Positions 9,681 through 20,910 of a stretch of 64,000 bases of DNA are shown here, piece after piece (within the stretch, counting starts at the first letter, position 1; each line of letters opens with the position of its first letter). The stretch comes from Pseudofabraea citricarpa (lineage: Eukaryota; Ascomycota; Leotiomycetes; Helotiales; Dermateaceae), in the NCBI GenBank assembly GCA_029641185.1, contig JAPWGK010000005.1, forward strand, positions 1,550,001 to 1,614,000, in the 5' to 3' direction. The notes under the pieces were generated by a model that worked only from the letters and a program-made list of their open reading frames with translations, was not told where the DNA came from and ran no database searches. Position numbers and translations under genes: made by a program.

Positions 9681-11298
9681 CTATAAATCGTTGTGTTCTG
9701 GTCTCTTTCCATATGTGATATGGCAATATACAAAAAGATGTGTCTTGTTGTTCAGAAACTCGTTCCGTACACCAGCCATAAAGACCTGAGTCTTCGTCTC
9801 ACTCCACTTAAGGATTCTCGTGCAATATCCTAAGCTGATCGGTTCGATGGAATCAAGCATCTGCGCTTGCAGCCATCGACCCTGCTCTTTCAGCTTGCGG
9901 TCTCTCGGCCAAGCTCCAATGGGGACCTGGATAACACTCAGTATACTCGAAGGAAGCGAAGAACAACAAGAATAAAGAATCGGTAGAAGAGTGGAAATGG
10001 AAACCAACAAACCTTGATCACATCATCCCTCACATCTTCAAATCCTGCATCTATCAACCTGTCTTTAAACTCGCAAGCCACATTCAGTCGTTTGCCGAAT
10101 AGCAAGCTTGCAGTATCTAGATACTGCTGCCACTCGGCAATTGCAGAGTCTGCAGGCAGTTCACCTTCCTCGGATCGGAACCACACATCAAACTCTTGCA
10201 TTTCTAACCAACCGCCGGGCTTGAGAGCCTTTAGTGCCTGGGAGAAGAGCTCATCCCATTTGCCTATACTCCCAGACATGCTTCGGCCGTGTATGAAATC
10301 ATAATGCGAAAACTCGTCATCGGGCCAGCTTGATTCGACATCATCTATAATAAATTTGCAATTTGATGGAACCCTTGAAATTATTAGCTTTTTTTTCTTT
10401 TCTTTTTTTAATGTAGAAACCTTAGACATACCAATCTGGCTGGATAGGGCTGAGGTCGTTTCCTGCAGAAAAGTGCTCAGAATAAATGATCTCTGAGAAC
10501 AGTACTGGATTTGTTACCTATAACTTGTGCAGATGGGTGTTCACTATCTACTGTTAAATTCTGTGTGTCTAGCCTGTATGGGATATGTGCCTACTCTGCA
10601 AAATCTATGGCCCAAATACCCGTCCCTGTGCCAAAGTCTAGTACCTTGTGTGGTGATGTCTCGATGGGCGCTCGGTATAGGTTTCCTCGTAGAACGAGTT
10701 TGAAAATATGATGTAACATGTCAAGTCTATTTTGCTCGGTGTCGTCATTTGGCTATTGGTACTGTGAGCGGCGATGTAGAGTGTGTCGCTGATGGCAGAC
10801 TGACAAAAAGGTATTCGCCCTCACGGTAGGCATGGTATCTTCGTCCATTCTATGGTCCACTTCAGCCTTTGATTTCCAACCAAGAGCTCATCATTGGCAG
10901 GCTTTGTACCTCATAACTAAGTATATATTAGCTTGGTGTTCCTGTAGACCATCGTTATATTCAGCCTTACGTGTAGTCATAGATACTTGATGCGACGGAT
11001 GTCGTGAAGCTTCTCACATCACTGTATCTAGATCAGCTTGCCCTTAGCTTTCTGGTCTCCACAGAACCCACTTTAGTCCAATCGCTGAATCTGCATCGCC
11101 AGTGGAGTCATTCTATGTACATAATTAGAAGGGTCGAATGCCATTGGAATGGGTGCAGCGCAAACACACATCTGCTTCTATCGCATCGTCTTCTCCAGGA
11201 CCTTGAGCATAGGTTGCTGCTGCAACTGGGGAACCACGAGGAGGAGACACCGATGGGCTCGTTGCTGCTGGTCCCGCATGGCCCGTTGGCGATGCCAT
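9681..11298 (-). CDS. LaeA-like SAM-dependent methyltransferase
   Basis: Predicted 364-residue class I methyltransferase of the LaeA-like family, many of which affect or take part in fungal secondary metabolism. I resolve ten exons: 11298-11170, 11112-11072, 11021-10971, 10916-10910 (7 nt), 10849-10805, 10752-10595, 10543-10518, 10462-10432, 10373-10013 and 9926-9681. A Pro/Ser/Ala-rich disordered head is followed by DSTGDADSAIG and FTTSVASSIYDYTYENGRRY. Then come the typical HAYREGEYLFPND, SAM motif I VLDFGTGTGIWAIDFA (about 128-143), NDLSPIQPDW, and ALKPGGWLEMQE. All phases and length agree with the family. Six of the ten exons are shorter than 60 nt. It could be a paralogue rather than LaeA itself, and sits tail-to-tail with a P450. 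Confidence 0.9.
10910..10916 (-). other. 7-nt microexon of the LaeA-like gene
   Basis: TTATGAG (minus strand) lies between a 54-nt intron (10970-10917, gtaagg...ttag) and a 60-nt intron (10909-10850, gtacaa...atag). It completes the codon begun as AC and adds Tyr-Glu, giving YENGRRYHAY, the motif expected at this place in LaeA-like proteins. Skipping it shifts the frame. Confidence 0.8.
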
Positions 11299-12274
11299 AG
11301 ATGGGTATTTTGGGGAGCGGGGAGAAGGTGGAGGTATTAATGGAGACAAGTAAAAATACGTAGAAGCTCAACGATAAGGTACAAAGGTACAGTGGTACAA
11401 GTGGGAATGACACCTCGGTAGGGAGAGGCCGCTATAAGGTCTGTGCACGCAGAGCCAGTAGTAGCAGTACAGTAGCTACCTATTATCCAAGTCCTTGCTT
11501 GTCTTTCAGATGGCAGGTTAAGAATACTTTCATCTGATCACTTAACACGTCTCAACAAGTGAAGCTGGTCTCTCAAATCTGTAATGGGGAATGACAGGTG
11601 TTGATTACCACGAAGGTAGCCATACGCCGGGGTCTTCAGGTCCTTGTTCGTTATCCCTGCTCCTAGTCTGTCTGTTCCGCTCAAGGGATCCAAAGCTCAT
11701 CTCCTTAGGCCTATTTATAAAGCAACTTAAAGATATTCTCTGTGGCTCAGAATTGCAACAATCTCGGCACTTGACGACGTTAATAGAAAGGCCCACAAGC
11801 AGAAGCCGCTTCAAACCCGGGAAAATATATCCACATCCCGAGTTCTGGAATCGTCATGGCAATGGGATCTTGTCCAACCTCGCTTGCTTCCCCCACAAAA
11901 CATTGCTCCATCATCGCGTCACATCCAGATCAGCTTCCAACAGGATTTACCAACATGGCAGTCTTGCAAAAGCCAACGACGAAGACGTGCTACTGCAAGA
12001 GACAAGCAAAAGGCCTGCGGCATTGCATGTGCTAGAGCTGTATTGGCCAGTAGAGATCAAGCGACTCCATGCCAAAGCTGTCAAAAACCTGCCATGCTCC
12101 CGTCTCCAAGCCGCCTTTGACAGGTAGAGGTAAACGTCATATCCCACACAGGGCAGTGGGAGAAAGGCATAAGAAGGTAAAGGTGTTCGGTGTTTTTTCC
12201 ATTACTTTGCTTTCAGAGTTCTTATCATCGACTACTTCATCACTTTCCAACTTCTAATATCAACCATCGCAATT
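11299..12274. other. Divergent spacer, no supported gene
   Basis: Upstream region shared by the methyltransferase (leftward) and the small membrane protein (rightward). A plus-strand frame at 11591-12127 is open for 178 codons, but its composition is not protein-like and it has no recognisable motif, so I do not call it. Confidence 0.5.
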
Positions 12275-12614
12275 ATGGTCAGCGCTCTCGTTATCGTTTC
12301 GGCTGTTGTGGCTGTTATCGCTGTCGCTCTTGGAGGAGCCTATGTCTCAGGGGCTCTCGACCCCGTCATTGAGCAGATTGGCATCTATCTTTTGAAGGCC
12401 AAGGGAGAGGCTGAGGCAAAGAAACTCCAGGCCCAGGGTTTGAAAGAGGGACAAGATTTTGCGAAGGGTAAGACTTCTTATACCGCTTTTTCCACTTAAA
12501 TATTCTAATAATATGCTTGTAGGCGAGCTCCCCGGTAACCAGCAAGCCAACGATGCCATGAAAGGGGGGCTTGATGGTGTCAAGGGCATCGGCGGTGGAG
12601 GCTTGAAGATCTAG
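12275..12614 (+). CDS. Small single-pass membrane protein, function unknown
   Basis: Predicted 94-residue protein from two exons (12275-12467 and 12523-12614) joined at Gly-Glu. Residues 1-28 are hydrophobic (MVSALVIVSAVVAVIAVALG) and would form a signal anchor. A helical, charged segment with EAEAKKLQAQGLKEG follows, then a Gly-rich tail ending GIGGGGLKI. I recognise the style of short fungal proteins with one transmembrane helix and an alanine/glutamate-rich helix, but no functional family. The clean 55-nt intron and codon-like composition support it as real. Confidence 0.7.
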
Positions 12615-13671
12615 ATTTGGATTATGGGTACATCGGCTGAAGCATACGGTAGCTTGGACGATTTTGCGATCTTGCACGGACAGGATGGTAATGATGACGC
12701 CATGACGAAACGACGGAAAATGGACGAGGTTTTTGGGAGGTTGGAGAGGCTATCAGCGAGTGTATACTATGGGTTACTCTGTGGGTTCGTAGGTGTAGGA
12801 TAGGCAAATGGAAAACATAGCTTAATCGAGTATTGCTACTGTATGTGCCGGCATGAGACCATTTACCGTGCTGCAGTCCACGCTCCACGACCATCTGATT
12901 TCAACCCACACGTGCGGCATGAAGCTGATCTACCCAGTTACTGCTTGCTCCTTGCTCCTTGCTCCTTGCTCCTTGAACACCACCACCACCAATACACCAC
13001 ATAACCACCTGGCCCACACCTAGCACCTGCACCACACCCACCACACACCCACTATCCCAAGCCTCCCCGGAGTCCAGATCAGGCTGGCATCCCTGGGACC
13101 TGAATTTATCCACACTTCCTGGCCTGGTCGCAACGCTGCCATCTCGAGCTGTCCTGTACCTGATTCCACCTGGGCCTGCATCAGGGGAAAGCAGCGAGCA
13201 AGCGGAGAGGATTGATGCAATAATGCAGCAACAAGCTCACGCATGTTCTCCCTGATACGGACAAAGCTCTAATCTCCTTCAAGCCGACGAATCCTCGCAA
13301 AATCGCATTGCGCTGACGTAGAGATCGCCCGAGGGGCACCGGTGTTGTTGCCCGCCGCTCTTTCCGAGCAGAAAATCAATAAATACAAACGCGGCGCTCT
13401 GGGCTCAGCCTCGTACTTGAGAGCGCTTTGATTTCTTCTCCTTCATGGTGCCAACCTCTGCGTGTGTGTCTCTCCAGCTAGCAGGAGGCTGCATGTCTAC
13501 TTGATCGTGCCATTCTTTCAGGCGCATCCAAAACTGACTTACTAATCCTCATCTGGCCTTTGTCGCATCCGTCATCGCACCGCATTGGGATCCCCCGCCA
13601 TCCGAACTCAACAGCCTGAACTCTACCTTCTTCTTCATTTGAACTTGACCATCAACGGATGAACTGGCAAA
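12615..13671. other. Intergenic with simple repeats
   Basis: Contains a 7-bp tandem repeat at 12945-12975 followed by CAC repeats, and CT-rich sequence leading to the SYLF-domain gene. An AATAAATACAAA element near 13,377 could act as a TATA-like site. No gene seen. Confidence 0.5.
12945..12975. repeat. 7-bp tandem repeat (TTGCTCC)4
   Basis: Four consecutive perfect copies of TTGCTCC plus a partial fifth, directly followed by a CAC-rich run. Confidence 0.85.
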
Positions 13672-15784
13672 ATGCAGAAGCTCACCTCCAAATTACCGAG
13701 TTGGGACAAAACCAAAACCAGTAGCAAGAAAGGATTCGATACCGTCTATGTAGGTGCAATCTATTGCGGAGCTAGACCCTCCGCCACAAAAATTCTCGGC
13801 CAGTGTGACTGACAGGAACAGGCGCAAATCGACAGACTTGGGAATCCCATCAACAAGCTATCAAATAAGATAGGCTCTGAGGCTTTCTGGCCGACGACTT
13901 TGTATGCTCGCCCTTCTCACTGCTACAGGTAGCATGCGCTGATAAGTATCGTAGGGATAAGGAAAGCGACAAAGCAGCTAGGATCCTCAAGTCGTTCTGC
14001 AGTATGTTTTCCAACCTACAACCCTAGGTCACTTCTCAACCAAGAAATCTGCTAACAAGCTGTTGCTCCCTTTAGAAGATGGATTCTACGAAGAAGAAGA
14101 CCGACCCAGTGCGACCGATCGACCCAACGAAAAAAGCAAGCAAAAGGTTCTCAAGCGAATACCGCAAAAGGTCATCGAAAATGCTATTGGACTGGCAATC
14201 TTTACTACGATGCGAACAGGATTATGGGTTTCCGGCGCGGGTGGATCTGGAATCTTGATAGCAAGAAAAGAAGATGGGTCGTGGTCGCCTCCTTCTGGTA
14301 TCATGTTACACACTGCGGGGTTGGGATTTTTGGTTGGGGTTGATATATATGACTGCGTAGTTGTCATCAACAGCCGGAAATCTCTAGAGAGTTTCACCAA
14401 GATTCGCGCAACCCTAGGTGGGGAGATAAGTGCTGTAGCAGGTCCCGTAGGAATCGGTGGGGTTTTAGAAAACGATGGCAAGTGGAAGCAGGCCAACATG
14501 CCTGTTTTCACTTACCTGAAGTCGCGGGGATTCTATGCGGGCATCCAGATCGACGGCACTGTTATCATCGAACGTACCGATGAGAACGAGAGGTTCTATG
14601 GAGAGAGGATTGGCGTTGCAGACATTCTTGCTGGGAAAGCACGCCATCCACCGTATGAAATCAAGTTGCTCATGGAGACTGTCAAGGCAGCTGAAGGACG
14701 GACTGACGTGGATATGCGCATGATGCAGGAATTGGACAATCAACTAGCACCAGGAGACGTCGACCTCGATTCTACGTCACAAACTAATGGCCATATATTT
14801 GGAATTCCAGAACCAGAAGATCCAGATCCATTCGGAGTTCTCGCATTAGAAAAACAAGGACTAGAGATTCGAGAGGCAGGTACAGGTAGCAGGCCTGTGA
14901 GTACGCAGTTTGAGTTCAAGCCCAGCCCAACAAGTCCTGTCTACAGCACTTTCCTCCATCGAAGAAACAGGAGTATAGATACCCTCGCAACAAATAGTAA
15001 CAGAGCAAGCTACATGTCAAACAGAACTACGAGAACCAGCATGGATCGGGGCACACAAACCATGGAGATGGGGACGCAGACTGATGATACACCGGCCACG
15101 AGTCCTAGTCACAGTGACGAGAACAAGCGAATAGTGGAGGAAGATGAAAAGCCTGTTGTGGGTACGCCGGAAGAGATCGACTACACAAAGATTGACCTTG
15201 GCCCATATAATCATCTCAATCGCAGTCAGGACTTCGATGGTACAACTGTGAATGGCAGCCCTTCCTCGCACGAAGTTGATCGGGATAGCAAAGCTACATT
15301 TATCGCTGACGATGACGAGGAAGAGGAAGAGGAAGAACCAGTTGTTTTCGAGGCCGGTGCAGCACAAGCTACCATTCTCAAGCCACAAGCTATTCAAGCA
15401 AGAGGAAGTGTAGTAGACATCCCTAAACGAATCCCGCCACCTTTGCCAGCCAGAAATGGGGCAAGAACAAGTAGAAATTACCAGGATCAGGCAAGTGGCA
15501 GAACTCCCTCACAAGATAAATTTGAGGAGGTTGATTTGCATGGCGTCGGAAGTCCTCGCGGAAGTATCAGCGCCGGAAAGGAAGAGGCACCCATTGCTAT
15601 GAAAGATTTGGAAAATGTCGACTCGGAGACAAAGACGAGACATGATTCTGTCCCTGAAGTTCACATCGATGGAGTCAACGTTTTTACATCTGAAGCCAAG
15701 GTTGCTGGAAACAAGTCGGATGAGGATGATTTCCATAGCTTGCCACCAACGCCAATGAACGATGATAACAAGGAGGTCAAGTAA
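13672..15784 (+). CDS. SYLF-domain protein of the Ysc84/Lsb3/SH3YL1 family, no SH3
   Basis: Predicted 637-residue protein from exons 13672-13749, 13822-13901, 13955-14001 and 14076-15784. The first ~310 residues match the SYLF (DUF500, Ysc84 actin-binding) domain: KVLKRIPQKVIENAIGLAIF, GLWVSGAGGSGILIARK, GSWSPPSGIMLHTAGLGFLVG and YAGIQIDGTVIIERTDENERFYG. SYLF proteins bind phosphoinositides and actin at endocytic sites. Yeast Lsb3/Ysc84 carry a C-terminal SH3 domain. Here the SYLF part is instead followed by a long disordered, acidic tail with polyproline-like PPPLPARNGAR, which could itself be an SH3 ligand, and two TQT motifs near residues 395-405. The protein ends without an SH3 domain. 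Confidence 0.88.
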
Positions 15785-15827
15785 GCACTATGTTCGCTTT
15801 AGCCATCTCTTTTTGTATAGGGGTCTC

Positions 15828-15852
15828 GGGAACTGGGAACTGGGAACTGGGA
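15828..15852. repeat. 7-bp tandem repeat (GGGAACT)n
   Basis: Three perfect copies of GGGAACT plus a partial fourth, 44 nt downstream of the SYLF-protein stop codon. Confidence 0.8.
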
Positions 15853-18651
15853 GCACGGCGTTCGGATAGGGCTATCCCAGGCATTCATTTATGGGAGGCA
15901 CAGCGAAGGAATACCAGGAACATTCTTATGACACCAGAGGGAGGCATTTATCATAGCAGAAATAATTCTTATTGTAATTATTCAGGAGTGTTAGATAGGT
16001 TAAGAGACAAAATGACGTTTCTGTTGAGTTGGCTTTACCTGTGATGACGCAATATTTGTCTGTAAACGTCTTGAAATATTATACTTGTTTAATCCTCTAT
16101 AATTGAACAACTGTCACACGAATAATTGACTTCACTTAATTATTGGAATTCTGCTCAACACTTTCCTGTTTCTTATTTTTGATCGATTGTTGTAGTTACC
16201 TTTGCTCTTAATCTTTGGACTTCCAACAGATTGATGGCCGTTGCCATTTTATCACCCCGCCAATACCAAACAGCAGGCAGTAAGACCGAAAAGTATCGTA
16301 CCAGCGGTAATTGTCAAGCAGACCTTCTTCATACTTACCCCGGCAAGCAACACGTTCCAAATCCCATAATTCAGGGGTTGTCCAAGCTAAGCCTGCAGTA
16401 AAGTAATCTAGTAGTCCCAGAGAAATATATTATGGTTGACTCGAATAAGTACCGAAGTATCGAAGTAGTCGGGAAAGGAGATGCGAGAGAGAGTCAATTT
16501 CGAGAATAATCCAGCAGCAATAGTAAGCTAGTAGGAGGTAGAGCAGATCATGAAAACAGCTTTTCATGCTCGCTTCACATAGATACCATAGATCGCTTGG
16601 ATGACTCTTTCAGGAGCGAAGTTGCAAATGTGGAGGATCGAGTCAGGTAATATTGACATGGTATACTGTAGAACGATGATATGAATTGAGAAGAGGGACC
16701 ATGTAGGTCGAATACGTAGAAAACCAAAACACCAAAAGTTTGAATGGTCAACTGGTCTACTAGGCTAAATACAACCGCCCTATAACATCACTAATGAACT
16801 GTTGCTGTACTTGTGGATATACTAGAACACCTTCCATATAGTAGGATATATAGCACTCTGTAGTCTACAGGATTCGGCGGTCCAGAACAAGAAACTCGCG
16901 AGCTCAGAAATAGACAGGTGGAATGTAAAATGTCGAATGAATTGTCCAGGCCTTTAGACCAGAAAAGAATCAGTAACACATTGGAAGGTATTGTCTAGAG
17001 ATATGCTCCAGTAAAGTCGATGAATATGTCGTTGGAGCCGTCGAATTTCTTTGTTGTGGACTCTATTATCAAACTTGGCTAACGTTCCGTGCCTGGCTGG
17101 CACAATCCTCCAAGCCTCCCTTATCAACCGTTCTCGGCGTGGTACAGTCAAGAAGAAAACTTCTACGAAATCCCAGCTCTCTAAGTCAACTCAAAAAGCT
17201 TTAACTCTTTTACGCTCTGTACAAATCGGCTAATTCACTCCAGAATTCTAGACACTTGGACGGCAATGATCCGATCAAGCGAACGGAAGCAGATAAAAGT
17301 GAGCCCTGGGTATTTAAGCGAGCAGCTGGGAGTACGTAAAGCAGCGACCAGGCCTTAACTATAGAACTCAAAGTAAAATGTTGCTTTGAGATTTGGAGAA
17401 AGATCATATTAACCATAATCTAGAATATCATTAATGCTTATCTGCTTAGAACTGAGTATAACCAGGATCGGTGTATCAAGGTTTCATTACGCGATAGTTT
17501 TAGTGTTTTTGGCACATGCCAGACTAAGTTTGAGGTTTAGAGCCTGTTTCAGTTATAGAGGTTTTATATTCGAACCTATGGCCATTCTCAACGGTGTGAA
17601 AGCAGAGCAATAACCCAGAGGGGAACTCTTCATAATTCTCCAGCACAGGAAGAGGCATTTCAGATGTTTTTGAAAGCCATTTACAGCAGTCCCTGCACTA
17701 TTAATGGGACCAAAGAACCAGTATCATGATATGCCTCGCCTATGTCTACCACGCTCTTCCAGTTTTTTCAGCAATCATTATCGCAGCTAGGTAGATAAGT
17801 TTTATGCCCTATTTATAAACGCGACCCAAAAGCCTTGGCCGATCTCTCAGATCCCCATCTGGTAGGAATTATTATGGAGCTTTGACAGCCGGTACTGCTC
17901 TGGGAGTCATTCATCTATATTTTTGTCTGCTGGGATGCTGAAATGTTTATTGAAAGCCTGTTGGACACTTGGCATTTGTGAAAGTTTTTTTCCTTTTCTC
18001 AGCAGCTTTTGCAAGAGTCTCTTGAATCACAATATGACCTTTCCTAGGTAATTTCTCCTCAATATCCGCTGGAATCTGAATGCAGTTTTCAACTTGTCAA
18101 GCAGATACCAACTCGTGCTGCAAAATGAGACCGAAACCTGGCTTTGAGATTTGAGAGTCCAAAAGACAAGGGCGAGAGAAAATCAAATGTTCGGAACTAG
18201 CGGCTTTGTTCGGGAACCTTTTTACGAATGGCTTGATCTTGGCCCTTGTAACTAGGAAACTAGTTGATCAGGGTAATCGTTTCTACTGTGCTCAAGTCAC
18301 GAATTCGGAAATCCCTTGTGGTTCTGAGGAGACTGACTAGTAAAGCTCCATGTGGTATTGCTGTCTTGGCTCGTTTTGTTGGGATTGAGTGTGTATACCA
18401 ACCAGGAAATCTACGAGTTGGTAGGAGGAGAACATAATATGTGGAATGTGTAGATATTGTACCTATTAATTTTTAAGCCACGGGCAAATTTACTTCTTGT
18501 ACTATTCTTTTGAGAAAACACCCGCCACAAACCATTTAATAACACTAATTTTTACTTGCCTACAGAAACAGGCAGTAGCCAGTGTATAATTACACTACTA
18601 TACTTGCTAAACTTACGAACTATAAGGTTTTCTCCCTCCGGATGTTGGCGG

Positions 18652-18694
18652 GGTCTGAGGTTCAGCTGAGGTCTGAGGTCTGAGGTCTGAGGGT
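18652..18694. repeat. 7-bp tandem repeat (GTCTGAG)n
   Basis: Units of GTCTGAG with one interruption, about 120-160 nt upstream of the BTB gene start. Confidence 0.8.
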
Positions 18695-18814
18695 TTCTTT
18701 TTAGCTCATCAAGACCCCGCGTCTTCCATCTGTGTCCCACCAACTTCACCAACTTCCTCCACATTCCTCCCCGCATCGTATCACGACACAACAATCATCT
18801 ACAATAAATCCAAC

Positions 18815-19982
18815 ATGTCTGCTAGCCGTAAGAGACCCAGGTCAGATTCCGACACAGAGGACTCCGATATAGAGGCTCCTCAGCCAGAGCCAGTTGTCTT
18901 CTTTGCCGCAGGTCTCAAACCTGATGTCCGCTTGAGCCTCTTCAATATTAAGGAGTTCCATGTTCATTCTGTTGTTCTAAAACTTCATTCGAATTATTTC
19001 CGCAAATTCTTGGATTCTCCAGATAAGTCTGGGGAGCCAGCATCCGCTTCTTTCCAATATGAATATACGGCTGTGATGGACGAAGATGGCAATGACCTTT
19101 GGGCTTTGGAGCCATTGGCAAGCGTAAATCAAGATCCACCTCCTAAAACCATTTCCCAGTCTGATTTATCCGCAGGCTAAAAAGGCAGTCAACCACGATG
19201 CGTTGTGCTTCGTTGATACAACAGAACAGAAAGAGGTCGAACTTTTCGAAAAGCTCCTCTGTGCTATGTACAACAGACCCTACAAAGTGGACCGCTTTGA
19301 CACACTTGACGGTATCGTGAGACTAGCAGATTTCTATCGCGCACTCCCTATAGTTTCTGCTACCTTGACAGGAAATATATCTGGACACACGCTATTTACA
19401 TCTACCTCCTACTATCGAAGTCTCAGATTTGACAAACTAGAGACACAGCTTATTCTCTCCGCTAAGCTTCGACATGCATTACTCTTCCGAGAAACCCTCA
19501 TTCACGTAGTTTCCCGATGGGATAGAGGAAAACACTCTAAAAGAACAACACCCTGCAAAACTGAGCAAATCCCACATCTTCTCAATATTGTTCGAAAACA
19601 CAAGCTACAGCTTTCTGAAAAAATGTTAGATGTCAATAATTCACTGGTTATGTCAATGATGACAGACACTTGGACCAAGGATGATTTTATCGACGGCGAA
19701 TACAATATTTTAAACGATTTATTAGACGATGCACCTCTTCGGCATGCATTCTCTTACAGGATCTTGTTGAATAACCTCGATTCAAAGCGAGTTCTTGATC
19801 GAGCTAGTTCATCTGAACATATCATTCAATTACACGGAAGACTACGTACTCTACTGAAAAGCTACTTGGTGCTGGATAATACTCGACCTCTTGCTGGCGA
19901 GGGGTTTTGTGGGAGTGCATTCTTGTGCACCGATATCAAAGACGACGATCTGCCATGGGATCTTGACGAGGTCGACTGGTGA
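18815..19982 (+). CDS. BTB/POZ-domain protein
   Basis: Predicted 371-residue protein; exons 18815-19123 and 19176-19982 with a 52-nt in-phase intron. An acidic N-terminus with a basic KRPR patch precedes a BTB core. The core runs from FAAGLKPDVRLSLF through FHVHSVVLKLHSNYFRKFL, then FEKLLCAMYNRPYKV and DGIVRLADFYRALP. BTB domains mediate dimerisation or act as Cullin-3 adaptors. No Kelch, MATH or other partner domain is visible, and the C-terminal half has no recognised motif. Fungal BTB-only proteins of this type are numerous and mostly uncharacterised, so function is left open. Confidence 0.82.
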
Positions 19983-20910
19983 TACACCATGTTCAGTTAT
20001 GTATTCTTGTCGTATAGTCTTCATATTGATAATTAAATGGGTGGTTGACTGTTGTGCTATTTGGGTTTCATTTTAAAAGGGTATCAGTCATTCAATCAAA
20101 ACATATATCGCCGAGAGCAGTCAACAAATTAAAACGTGTGGCCATCTGCTGTGGATTTGGAGATATCGCCAAAAGAAAAAAAGAATATGAAATTTCTGAA
20201 ATTCTAAATGAACTAATATTTACAATTGCCGGATGATAGCAGAGTCCCTAGACCAAGTAATCGCGAATGGCAATGTTTCTCCTACTTTGTATCGCGTCTT
20301 ATTCCTTAATTAACCCCAAGACAGATAAGCACGTCGGAGAAGGCTATCACGCCTCCGTAAATTTTAACCAGGGACAGGTATACCGAGGTTCAAATGATTT
20401 GTGAACAATAGAATTCTTACTCCGAATGGTTGCATGGCGATATGCTTGAGGTGCATTAACTCCTGCCTTCCGGTCTTTACAGGTCTAAAACAGTCCTACG
20501 AATATCAACAAGTGTTTCAGGCATTCATGATCTGTGAAAAATATGATTCTTACTCAGCAACGACGCATGCCGATATGCTCAAAGTGCATTAACTCCTACG
20601 AATCTTTTAGTTTTGCGAGTTCCACTTGTTAGAACTCTTTGGTAATATACTCACACGATCCATAATTCTAACAAATAACAACGATACGGTAGCGATGGCA
20701 TTGGCAGAGATGATTACATATCACAAACTCCTAGGTTACTGAAACTGTATATAGTTTCCGAGCTCCAGCAAGTTCTTACGACGAAGATTATAATGTAACA
20801 TACCGTAGCTTATAAGATCAACTCGTACCCTACAAAAGCTCAACACCATCAATCCTTCTAAACATTAATACTACTATCTGGTAGTCATTCTGCATTCTAA
20901 AACTCTACAA
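19983..20910. other. Intergenic with a diverged direct repeat
   Basis: AT-rich spacer without a gene. It contains two 72-nt copies of a direct repeat (20393-20464 and 20526-20597). Confidence 0.5.
20393..20597. repeat. Pair of 72-nt direct repeats, about 79% identical
   Basis: Copies at 20393-20464 and 20526-20597 align without gaps over 72 nt with 15 mismatches by my count. They share perfect runs such as ATTCTTACTC, CGATATGCT and GTGCATTAACTCCT. The period is 133 nt. The repeat is not coding and I do not recognise its source. Confidence 0.8.

Larger units (their letters stand above)
15785..18814. other. 3 kb AT-rich gene-free spacer
   Basis: No open frame here has family-like composition or plausible splice structure, and no transposon ends or tRNA-like folds were recognised. 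Simple tandem repeats lie at each end (15828-15852 and 18652-18694). It is the longest gene-free stretch in the window and could be decayed repeat sequence or long UTRs. Confidence 0.5.

Noticed and set aside
11591..12127. 178-codon plus-strand open frame upstream of the small membrane protein
   Set aside because: Composition rich in Arg, His, Ser and Leu without any recognisable motif, and it lies in a promoter region. Most likely chance.
17560..17600. Possible tRNA B-box (ggttcgaat on the minus strand near 17,573)
   Set aside because: No matching A-box or cloverleaf stems could be found around it.
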